From assembly GCF_900963305.1 (NCBI RefSeq), contig NC_042525.1, forward strand, positions 14,530,421-14,594,420: a DNA stretch of 64,000 nucleotides. The letters run 5' to 3'. Shown here piece by piece: positions 36,181 through 47,324 of the stretch. The notes below the pieces were generated by a model. That model did not search any database, was not told where the DNA came from, and saw only the letters and a program-made list of their open reading frames with translations. The translations under genes and the position numbers were made by a program. Position 1 is the first letter of the stretch. Every line of letters starts with the position of its first letter. This stretch comes from Echeneis naucrates (taxonomy: Eukaryota > Chordata > Actinopteri > Carangiformes > Echeneidae).

Positions 36181-38523
36181 ATGTTTCAGTCTGAACAAGC
36201 CACAATGAAATGCCCTCGTTTTGAGCCTGCACAGGCCAACAAGATGGAGAAAACTTCTTCTAAAATGGCTGCTGCACAGCCCAGGGTGCTTCACCTCAAA
36301 GCTTCACCGGTCAAAGAGCCCATCCCCATCAAACCTCTGTGTCCACCTAGAGGAGTTGCCAAAGTGCTATTGTCTTTGAACAACAACACCAGAGAAGTTC
36401 ACAATAAGGAAAACAGCAGCAGCAGGGAGCATGACAGGACTCTGGATGAAGGCTTTGAGGACAGTGGCTACCTATCTCTGCATAACAGTCAAATTGAGGA
36501 CCACCCTAAAAATGAAGAGGATGGCCATGTTCAGGACAAACTGGCAACAGCCCAGTTGCTTTCTTCTACACACAGGGAAGAAGAAATTTCCCCAAATACC
36601 TCCCCCTCCAAATGCAAGGGAAGGATAAGTTTCAACCGTCCGCTGTCTCTGGTGGCAGCTTCTACTCCTGTGGCTCGTCCCACAAGGAGGACAGTCGTGT
36701 CCACCCCCTCTGATGATCACAGGGACGCCATATTGCCTATAGTGGACTTTCAGAAAGCTGTGTGTCAAAAGCTTGCCAAGAACTATCAGAAGAGTAAAAG
36801 GTAGGATAATATTCTTACAGCCAAAACGTCCCATCTATGGGACATCACAACATCCAAACTAAAAATAAAATGCTTAAGTTGGTACATTACACCTGTTTTC
36901 CCTGTCACAGGTATGACTGGAGCATCGTTGCAGAGGTAGCAGAGCACTATCATTTGGATCGGGTGATTGGGGGCCAGATGGGTCAGGAGTACGTTGACAT
37001 GTTTGCATCGCTGCTATCCAGGAACATGAAGATCATTCTGACCAAAGTCCTGACTCTGCTGGGAGACATGGACCTAATCAGGTAAACTAGCTTCACCATG
37101 TGTCGAAAGCCTTCATAAAGTAAAGGTCAATATGCAATTTTTATTTAACTTAAGACATAAAGGGGCCACATTTTAGTAAGAATGAAGTAGAAGACAGATA
37201 GCACTTTGCAGCTGATGTAGGTGGAAGGGAATTAAAAAAATCTGATTCAACACAAGATAAGTGCTATTTCTGTTGCTCAGCTTCAGGTTTCTGTTCTATC
37301 AGGTAACGTCAGCATACACCAGGTTTGTGTGTGTGTATTTGTATTGAAACAGGCAGTCTTCTTTGAACTTGGACCTATTGAAAGGGTGCTAGGCAGAAGC
37401 CGTAACTGTGTATAAGTTTTGTTTTGTTTTTTTTTTTTCTCCCCCATCTATATTAATCATACATTTGCCTTTCCTCACATCAGCTGTAAGAAAGTGAGCA
37501 AGACGTGGAGGAAGATCATCTGTGAGGATACGATGGCTCAGAAGAGGTGTGATCAAGCTGAGGAGGTACTTGGGGTGAGGAAACACAAACCATTACCAGC
37601 ATCCTTACTTAAAAATTAGAGCTCAATGAGAATGTAGCTTGGTAGCACATGCACAGAAGTCGGTTGCTGTCTCCGACCATATTTATAGTATTTGAACAGA
37701 GTTTGTATGTTAGGTTCAGAAACTCAAATACCAAATATTTGTCAGAAACATGATGTGTTTTTCTTACACTCCCCTTTTCTGTCTGTTTTCCTAAAGGAGT
37801 CCGGTCGCTCTTTGAGACAAAGGAGTTGTGGTCTAACAAGAGATGTGGCTGTTTCCAGAGTGGTGCTGTCCTGCATGCAGCCCATGGCTTCATCATCCTG
37901 TTCCCCCTCTTCCCCTCTCAGCTCTAAGATTGGACAGACAGCCCCCTCTCCAAAGGAAAGCGCACCCAAATCCCGGTGCACACACTTTGAAGAATTTCTA
38001 CAGGTGAGTGTTTGAGTATAAAAGTCGGTATCTAACTTGAAACACATTGAAATGGCAGCAAATGTATGGATTTGACTGTTGGTCCATTAACTGATCACTA
38101 CAATCCTGGTATAAAGTTGGAAAATGGTGCGGGTGCTCCTCCATACAATGGTCAAATCAGAGGATCTTAAGCAATGAAAAATGGATTGCGTTTTGATCTT
38201 CAGAATTCAGCTTTAATGTCCCCAAATATGCCCTTTCTCACCTACTTTGTTCTTGTGTTTAGGCCTCCAGCAGTCTGAAGCAGCACGAGTCTCTGCGCTC
38301 CTGTAAACGCTGTGGCTCACCAGCCACATATTCAGCTGAGATCCAGAGGGCTACATGCAAACGCCTTAACTGTGGGTTCGACTTCTGTACCAACTGCCAA
38401 GAGGCCTTCCACGGTTCGGCCCCCTGCCGCACTGTGCAGCCCAGATCTCAGTTCCACACCTCCAGGACACCATCAATCATACCAGGGAGCGCTCGCAGCA
38501 AGAGGAACATCAGGCGCCTGTGA
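36181..38523 (+). CDS. fbxo5: F-box only protein 5 / early mitotic inhibitor 1 (complete coding region)
   Basis: EMI1 blocks the APC/C in S and G2 phase until it is degraded at mitotic entry. Coding exons: 36181-36800, 36911-37081, 37484-37574, 37797-38003, 38263-38523; 449 codons plus stop. A noncoding first exon probably ends at about 35469 and joins the acceptor at 36157. Features: HNKENSSS with a KEN motif (76-78), as in human; a beta-TrCP phosphodegron DSGYLS (94-99); an F-box region about 208-295 including GDMDLISCKKVSKTWRKI; a C-terminal zinc-binding region with Cys377/380, 395/400, 405/408, His413 and Cys418; and the APC/C-docking tail ending NIRRL. The first ATG of the predicted mRNA is at 36181; an in-frame ATG at 36205 (MKCPRF) matches an internal human Met and could also serve. 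Confidence 0.95.
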
Positions 38524-38633
38524 CAGCGGCTTTGATCACTGGCTGAGCAGGTCATCTGTCTCTGCAGTGGCAGCGTTTCCGGTAGCCTGGAACAATGACG
38601 CTCTGGAGGTGGCTTCTTTGTGCGCAGTCTGGC

Positions 38634-38639
38634 AATAAA
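38634..38639 (+). terminator. Poly(A) signal of fbxo5
   Basis: An AATAAA lies 111 bases after the fbxo5 stop codon. Confidence 0.7.
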
Positions 38640-41600
38640 ACTTTGTTAAATACGGTAGCCAGCTCTGCTCATCTGAATGAACCGACTGAAGCACTTGTTA
38701 CCACGATTGTACAATCAACCGAAATGTGTTATCTGGCAAAAACTATTGCCGTCTGTCAGCGACAAGCAAGTCTGTTGCCAAAAAAGAAAACAAACCTATT
38801 AAGCTTTAATAGTAAACTTTTAATGTTTTAATGAATGGAATTTATGTAAATTTTTATTAAGTATATTACATTTTTAAAGTCTTGTCTAAATCTTTTTTTT
38901 TTTTTTTTTGTAATAAATGTTGATCTTCAAGAGGTCTTTAAATGTTCCCAACGTATTTGATATTGTTAATAGATGTTTTATAAAATATTCCCTTTGTTTC
39001 TGTGGTTCTTTATTTATGGAGTTGCACGCTTGTAGTGTTGGTCAGTGAAAGGGTGTAACTTGAGTTGCATATGGGTTTCACTTTACCGTGAGAAGGGGTA
39101 AATACAAACATTTTGTGGATGCCTTTGGGTTTTGGTCAGGCAAGACATTTGAGTATAGAGGAGAATTTGTGACGTTCTCATGTTTCATAGGCCATTCTAT
39201 TTATCAAAAGGCTCAGTTTCAGCCATACTGTTTTCAGATTCATTCTTTTCTCTTTGACTTCATTCCAGTGAGCCAGTGCAATGTGTTGTATGTTCTGTCA
39301 AATTCTTCAGACCTGGTTTCACACAGCTAGCAAAAGGAAGTCTGCCATTTTGAGAACTGCCAGGAATGTGAAAGTAGATTGTTAGAAAGCTGATGAACTA
39401 GATACCTCTAGATATTTGTTATATATTCCATTGTTTTAGGCACTTATAGTATAAATGTTAAAGGCTGTTGCAGATGTTTTAGCCCTGATCACTACCGGAC
39501 TTACTTCACTAGAGGGCAACATTGTTTCCTGCCTGAGAAGCTCCCAATGAAAGAGCTAAATCTAAAGTTCTGCGTATTGCAATACAATAATCAGCATCTT
39601 CAAGATGATCATAAAGGCTCACTCCAAACAAGAGTGACTTTCCTGGCAGGCTCTTGCATGTTAAAAACAAAAGTACAAATATATTTTCAAAAATAAGATT
39701 TGGTCCCACGTAGTTCTCCATTATACTTCAATTGTGTTTTTTAAAAGTCATAAAATCAACTTGATGAATGCTGCAGGGAATCAAATCATTCAGTCTTCGG
39801 ACATTCCTGAGGAGCCTGCTGTAATTTTTCACAAGCAGGTTATTGCACACTATTAAGTGTGGGACAAAAGTCTGAACATTTACATTGACCATTCCAACAC
39901 ATAAGATTAGCCACATTTTTTTCTCAATTCCTTCTTCTGATACACTCAGTGATTTTCAGTGCTTTATAATGCCTTGTCAGTGGTTGTGATGAGTCTATGG
40001 TTTAGTCTATAACTCTTTCCTTTCTCTCCTCATTTGTTATTGCTGTTAGTTGTGAATATCGGAGAAGACAATTTCCCAGTACTGAGGACCTTCACCAGCT
40101 TTTTTCTTTTTTTTTTAATCTCCCAGAGGATAACATGGCTTCTGCCAATTTTCTTTAAAAATGGGGTTAGGCAGAAGCAGTCATGACTTGTTTAGGAGAT
40201 TTATGAAGCTGAGAATAGCATCAGTGACATTAAAAGGTTGCCTCTGACATTTTCCGGATGACCCATTTGTCTCTCTCCCTCTCTTTTATAGCTGACTCGC
40301 TCTGAGTTTTGTTATGATGACACATGTAAACAGCAGTCAGGTTTCATTCTTGTGTTAGGTCTTGCAAAGCAATGACACGGGAACATCACATTAGTTTCTC
40401 AGAAAACTATCAGCTTGGTATCTGCAGTTGTAGCATCACGGCACTCTCCATGAAACCTACACACCTCATATTGCACACAGGTTTTAAACGTAATAAAATA
40501 CTACATAATATAATCTGTTTTTTCCACATAAAAAAGTGAGAAAAGGGAAAACTGGCTGCAAGTAAATTTACTCTCACTTTCTCAGTAAGAAATTCTCTTT
40601 GCTCCCCACAAACTGTCTGTGCTGACTAAGTTTCTGGTTCATGTTGCCCTCCCTGGGTCCCCCAAACCGAAGAGATTGGTTTTTCAGTTATGTTTGAAAC
40701 CCTGTCTGCCTCACTGATCACGTTAAATACGTGGCCATATGCATGTAAGGGACCTTCGGGGGCCAATATATAGTAATTAATCCCTCACATGTCGATACTG
40801 ATGTCACCCTCAGAAATCCAGCATCTGTTCGGCTCTTATTCCAACACAACATGCCAAACAGCAACAAGTGTACATTTTGCTGTTGTGGTCGCAATACATG
40901 CGTTGTATAATATGCGGATTTTATTCCTCAACAAAGAGACACAGATGTTTTGATGCTAAGGAGAGAGGAGCAGCAGCTCTACACCTATCATGTAAGACAA
41001 TGTCACAATGATGGAACTAAATGGACTATTCTGTAAAACATCAGGGCTGCTGATGCCACTGTGGTGGCGGCCGCCTATTAATCTGAGCTGTTGCCTTTCG
41101 TTCCCTCAGCGGCTCAGGATCATTTATCTGGACGATTTATTGATCGGCTGTGGCACTGAGACATGAGCCCAACACACTCAGACCTGCTGCTAATTGTAAA
41201 AGTCATTAGAGCTGGCTTGCAAGTGCGTGCATGTGTGTGTAAAGTAACTCAGTTGATTTTGAGGCATTTGAAACAACTTTGCAGATTTACATTTTGTGAA
41301 GTATGTCACAAAACACTGAGTGTCCTTTAGCCTATCATGCCAATGAAAGGATTTTCTTCTGAAAGTGAGGAAAACCCGTGTCTTTTTCTCATCCGGCCCT
41401 CTTCAAGATTTTCTGTCACTATTCTTGCCGTTTTTTCTGCTCCTCCTTTTGAAGTTCGTTCCTTTTCTGCTTCCTCACATAAATGGCTCGTTTCAGCCCA
41501 AGGACAGAGGAGGGGTGCACGTCTTATGACAGGGCATACACCCGCACCATTTGAGCTGTGTGGATGTCATTTTCAGGCTGATGATTATGATGCAAAGTGA

Positions 41601-43440
41601 CTTCCATATGTCAGTCGCCTGCTAAATTCCACCAAAGTTGAATTATAAGAGCCCTGAAATTAACCTGCCACCCAATCACCTCCAGGGAAATGAGAGGCAA
41701 GCAGGAAGTGAATCAACTCCTCTAAGATTGAGATGGGAAAAAAAAGTCTGGCAGATGTCTTCAAGCTTTTAATTTTGGAAAACGCAGGAAATAGTGTACA
41801 TGTCAAGGCTCTATTATAGTTATACTGCAGAGCAGATGATAAAACTACGAAACACCATTGATTTCACTCAGTCCATAAATCTCTCACTGCTTTATTACAT
41901 GAAGATGTCAGACACCGTGCTCCAACAAAATGTTCTGGCAGATTCAATCAAAATGACACAACAAAACCAGCCTAATCTTTTATTCAACGTCATCATCCAT
42001 TTCATATTTTCAGCAGCAAGAGTCTGACTCGACAAATCCATAGCTCTTATGTTGATAAAGTTTTTATTCAAAATCAATGCTTGGTTCAATTTTGAAAATG
42101 GGCCGCTTCTACTTCAATTCTTGTACTTCGTTCTTCAGCCAGCATACACAAAGGACACTTGAGATGTATCATGAGTAATTACTGATGCACGAAAACATTA
42201 GACAAAGGTGCAACCACCCGAAGAATTTCAAAGACGTTTTCTGAATCGTGTGTCTACATGCATGTGAGTCTTATCACGCACAAAGTGCTTGGCGTTAAAA
42301 GGCTGCAGTCCTCCCCCTCTGCCTATTTTTTCCCCCTTTGGTCCATTAAAATGAGCAGCAATGAGAGTTAATAAATGAAGCCTTTCCACAAAACAGGCAG
42401 TCAAAATGTTCCAGAGACACACATAAGTATGTATACACAACCACAAGACTTACACAAAATCACACACATTGACTGAAGGGGTTTTTTTTTTTATTATTTT
42501 TCACGACAACTAATCTACCTCACTCTTGGACAATTAAACGTGCACGCACAAAAACGCACGCATGCATGTGCAGTCCATTAGATGATTTCAAACACAGGCA
42601 AACGTACAATATTCACTGCAGTGTAAAAGTTACAAAATACACACACAGAGTGACTAACAGGGTCAACATCTCTGTTCTAGCTTTTCCTCCACTTCCATGA
42701 CGGTCTTTGGACATACAAGGTTTAATGGTGAAATGCCTGCTACAGTGTATGAATTCGTTTTATTGTCTTTGTTTCAACCTGTAAGGAGCTGCTGCAGAAA
42801 AAATCCAAATGCGATGGTAATAGTAATGTATAATAGTTAATAAAGTAATAATAGTAATGCATTATTAATGTAAATTCAACCATTTAATACATGAATAGTA
42901 CAATGTGAGTACAAATACTGAGTGCTTTAATTTTTGTTCTGCATGCTGTGGTAGTATTTTTCTGGAAGCAGAAGACTCATCCGAAGGGAGAGAGCTTTTT
43001 CTGGCTTTAAGTGGGCGATTTTCAGCAAATAACACAGAACATGCTACAAACAGAGAAGAGCACCAAGCAGTCGGTCATTCCTGCTTTTATACCAACACGC
43101 ATTAAAATCATCAATTCATCATCATGAAGCAGTTATCATATATCTTTGGAGAAGAATGTCTTCATTTGAAGGACGCGGAGATGCTGTTTCCTGTTTGTTC
43201 CATTTAGTTCACCAGTGTAGTATAAAGAGGCAAAATCTATTTCAAAATTTTAGAACTTAAAGGCAACAAAAGTAAATGAAAATGTACTCGCTCCCCTGAC
43301 TGAACAAGGTCTTTGATATTACGTATTTGAACAACAGCTACACTAAAGTGTTTGTGAAAAGTAAGCATGTGCTGTTGACCTTTGACCTTGCCACATTTAT
43401 TATTAAACCTCTTTGTTTAATGGGCAATGACAAATCTTGA
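38640..43440. other. Intergenic DNA between fbxo5 and vip, left part
   Basis: No coding or RNA gene is recognised in about 4.8 kb. A good CTCF-like site CACTAGAGGGCA lies at 39507-39518. Scattered low-complexity runs include T-rich tracts at about 38892-38908 and 42482-42492. Confidence 0.5.
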
Positions 43441-43453
43441 TATAAAATGGTTT

Positions 43454-43686
43454 GGGCGGCTGTGGCCTAGAGCGTCAAGAAGGTCATCCATTAATGGGAA
43501 GGTTGGGGGGATTGAAGTGTTCTTGAGTAAGACATTCAATCCTACGTTGCCCCCCCCCACTGTAATGTTGGTGCGTAAGTGAGTGGGTGTGTGCTTAGTG
43601 CCACGTAGATGAACGAATAGTGCAGTGTAAAGCACTCTGAGAGGTCAATGAGACCAGAATAGTGCTATTAATGAGTTTTCCATTTA
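43454..43686 (+). mobile_element. tRNA-derived SINE, family B
   Basis: The head GGGCGGCTGTGGCCTAGAGC is followed by AGTGTTCTTGAGTAAGACAT and the 3' part TAAAGCACTCTGAGAGGTCA with ATAGTGCTATTAATG. This is the standard layout of a SINE found in many copies in teleosts. It has diverged from the typical form, including an eroded B box. Confidence 0.75.
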
Positions 43687-44017
43687 CATCTCTATGATGA
43701 ATCACGGCTGAGGAATGTGGCCTTGTGATAATTTTGTTGTTAATGATAACGGCAGATTTGTCCTTCACCTGGGAAAGCGCACATTCAGGTTTTGACCTGG
43801 AGTGGCGACAGGAGCCTTCAGTCAGGCATTAAGTCAGGGCCAGTGGAGGTTTTGGGTTGTCTGTTGTCATTAATAACACTGTGGGAATTTCTTCACATTC
43901 GTCAGAAGGAACGTCTCGAAACACTGGATTCTTCTGACCTCTTAGCCAGAGGTCAGAGGTCAAGGATACAGTGACCTGACAAAACAGGATTTTGGTCATA
44001 GCTGATGAATTAGTGTA

Positions 44018-44282
44018 CCATTCATTCAGTCGCTCAACTTCTACCACTTATCTGTTTCCGGTTCACAGGGGGTGCTGGAGCCAATCCCAGCTCACACCCC
44101 GGACCGGGCACCAGTCCATCACAGGGCCAACACACAGAGACAGACAGAGAGCAACAACCACTCACACTCACCGGTTGGCAGGAAACCCACACCTGCACAG
44201 AGAGCCCATGCCCCAGGCCCCAGGAATCGTACCCAGAACCTTCTTGCTGTGAGACAACAGCACTAGACACTACACCCCTGTT
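44018..44282 (-). mobile_element. SINE family A, minus copy with head
   Basis: It reads from an ATTC-type tail through TCTGTTTCCGGTTCACAGGG and CCATCACAGGGCCAACACAC to the tRNA-like head near 44225-44282, the reverse of 15955-16310. Its head abuts the head of the plus-strand fragment that follows. Confidence 0.75.
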
Positions 44283-44358
44283 GCCCTGAAGGTTGCAGGT
44301 TTGGTTCCTGGGCCTGGGGCCTTTCTATGCAGAGTTTGCGTGTTCTCTCCCTGTGATG
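44283..44358 (+). mobile_element. SINE family A, plus fragment, head-to-head with previous copy
   Basis: Contains the B-box-like GCAGGTTTGGTTCCTGGGCC and GGGGCCTTTCTATGCAGAGT of the family, then stops after the CTCTCCCTGTG segment. Confidence 0.65.
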
Positions 44359-45952
44359 ATATTTTGTTTTCAATGATCAAAGGTCACTGTGGCATCATAC
44401 TGTTCTTCAAAAGCACTATTTATTGCTATAACTTCATGAAGGTACAGTTCATCTCTCTCTTTAGCTTCTTGAGAATTATAGTTCTGCGGTAAAGTTAAAT
44501 CAGCCAGAGAACACGCTGCCTTGGGTGTGGATTTGTATGACGCACACAAAACTATTAAAGAAACAAGATGAGAATAATAAACACGTTTTTAGTGCTTTAA
44601 AACTGTGATGAACAAATCAGAAGCAAATTGTTTCTGATTTATCTGCGCCTCACCAGAGATGTGGAAACACAGCTGGTCGACTGAGAAACCTATTAATGGT
44701 GGATTCTTCACTTTTAGTGAGGAATGCATACACACACGCACACAAACTGATGCTGCCCATTGTACTGAAGATTTTGTGCTGTCCACCCCGCGCCTTCCAA
44801 CTACTCACTCTGCCAAAACAATTTCTCAAAGATTCGACAGTCTCATCAGACACTTCAAATGTGGCGTCATTCCCACAATTTGAAACACATCTAAATTAAA
44901 AGTAAGAGTTACCATTCTGTTCACACACAACAATCCATCCATTTTTGGTTTGGCTTAGAAAGAGGCTGAAGTTAACCTGTTTCCATCTCCACCGGGAAAT
45001 GTTTATTTTCATTTACATAATTGCCATGGTGTCTGATGCCATCTGTGCATTGCTTTCATTTTGCTGAACTTATTCTTCATGCCTTAGTGGAATGTATTGA
45101 TGTCACTCTAACTATTATTTCTAAACCACTGGACAGACAGAATGGACAGGTTTCCCGCCTGATGTTTGTTGAATTGATTATGTGTCTCCTGTCACAAACA
45201 ATTCTCTGGGTAGTGAGGAGAGAGAGCGTTAGGGTTAGGGTTAGGGTTAGCTAACCCTAGGCTAACCCTAACCCTAGGATTATGAGATTTATAAACTTAT
45301 ATGTTAATTAAATGTTTTGCTTTCTCTCTTGGAGACTGATTCTGAATCTGAAATTGAATATTCTACCGTATACGATTAAAGTGTTGTTGATAAATGTGGT
45401 ATAAAGATGATTCCGTCGACATTCATTCCCTGGAAACCTGAAACCTGCTTCTCTCACTACATGTATCATTTTCTGGGTTACCAAGGAAAGAATGAGGCAA
45501 TTTTAGGGCAAAGGAGGTTTACTCAATCTGCTATTTTTTTATGTCGGTGTTACAGAAATTTGCGTCAGTCAGTGATCACTCAGAAGGTCATAAGTTGCTT
45601 TGTTCTAAAATATGTTAACATGTTATTACAGCCAAGGCCTGGTCATCTGTCTTGGGACTGAATTTAAAAATCTTTTGATCAATGCACACAATGTGATTAT
45701 TGTTTTAAATCACTTGTGAACACCCTATTTATTTCTTCACGTTTTTAGTCATATAATGGTCTATGTGCTGATATTCATCTTAAAAAAAAAAGACATTTAG
45801 AGGAAAATATACAATCCTGAAGAATATTTGGGAAATTTTGGGAGGGGAAAAAAAAAAGTTAACCATCATCATCATGCTGATGTTGTAATGATTAATATTT
45901 CAAACAATCAGTCAGACAAAACAACTCAGCTTTGAAAAATAAACCAACATCT
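44359..45952. other. Intergenic DNA between fbxo5 and vip, right part
   Basis: No gene is recognised. The one notable item is the head-to-head telomere-like repeat at 45228-45277. Confidence 0.5.
45228..45277. repeat. Short head-to-head telomere-like repeat
   Basis: About four TTAGGG units (45228-45250) meet, at TTAG/CTAA, an inverted set of about three degenerate CCCTAA units (45251-45277). Similar but single-orientation runs occur at 28991-29006 and 58201-58219. Confidence 0.85.
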
Positions 45953-47324
45953 TTTATTTGGTGAGTGGTATACATCACTATTATGCACCAAAGGCAGGTC
46001 TATGCACAGTTATAACTTCTTTGCTCTACATATCGAATAGTATAAAGTGATTAAATGCATCTGTGTCCATTCAAAATGTGTTCCCCTCTGTTTTCATATC
46101 TCTGTATCATCAAATTACCACATTCGGATTCTCAATAATGACTGAGTGACTAGATCATGAATATACCATTAAAAATTAAATTGGCCAACTGTTAATTTGT
46201 ATTTAATCCGACAGACATCCTATTGAAACGTCTTCCCAATTTATTGCCCTATATGTAATAGGGCAATAAATGAATTGCTCAGTTGACACTAAATACAGAT
46301 GTTGTCCTGATAAATGGATATTTGATTATCTAAATATTTTAGAAAGCAACAATTTGTCTTAAAGCCAATGGGGCCAATTGACCAATTAGTTTGTAAAAGC
46401 GTATCATGTGTTAGTAGATACACTGCAAATAGAACCAATGAATAAAAGCATGCTGTTCCATTGACATTCAGAAAGTCAGGTTAATGAGATACATTTCAGG
46501 GAAAAATTAAAATAATAAATCAGTGAAGCAAATATGACAAATATATCAGTGAAATGTCTATTTCTTTATCCTGTTTGGATAAATGCAAAGCAGGAATCAG
46601 TATAAACAGAATGGGAGAAATGCCTCTTAAATGTAATAGAGCAGTGCTTCCAAATGATTGAACGTTTGTTTTTAAACGTTATTTTGACAAAAATTTTGCA
46701 CTGAAAGTCAACATGAAATAAATATCTCAAAGAAAATATAATCCATATTCCATTCATAATTTGTGCACCTATTATTCTATTGAAATTATTCCTTGACATC
46801 GTCTCGCAAAGGATTCACTATTGAAAGTGAATGCTGATCTAAGGCTCAAAGGCTCTAAGTTTGAACTGAAAGTTGATGGGAAATCGCATAGAAATGCAAC
46901 AAATGTAGCATTGGTTCCTTTTGCCATCACGGGAGAAAAGTTTTCACTGAAAGTTAATGGAACAACATTGATTTTATAAAATAAAATAAATGTGCTACTT
47001 GTGTTTATATTTACTGTTGCCAGTTTCCATCTTCAAATGCTGCTTGAATAAATCACATCACACGTATGTTGCTCAGTGCAGCCCGAAGAGTCTTTGGGCC
47101 AGAATCTTTAGTGATTAGTATTGTGTCTATATGCTGTATATATACAGTGTAAACATGTACTGTGTGGACGGATAGCTAGATAACCACATCGGAGAACACA
47201 TTGTTGTTGGTTCATTTAACTTTGATTGTCCTTTGGATTAATACTGTCGGATAGTTGTGTTGTTGCTGGAATGGGCGGTTTCATGAGGATGAGTTGAGGT
47301 ATTCACTCGAATGCAGGCCCCTCC
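45953..47324 (-). other. Probable vip 3'UTR with poly(A) signal
   Basis: From the vip stop codon at 47325 the transcript can run to a minus-strand AATAAA at 45958-45953 (TTTATT on the plus strand). The 1.4 kb is AT-rich and noncoding. It includes a perfect hairpin at 46240-46270 that also carries AATAAA sequences. Earlier signals may be used. Confidence 0.5.
46240..46270. repeat. Perfect 13-bp hairpin in the vip 3'UTR region
   Basis: The arms TTTATTGCCCTAT and ATAGGGCAATAAA flank the loop ATGTA. The arms contain AATAAA on each strand. Confidence 0.9.
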
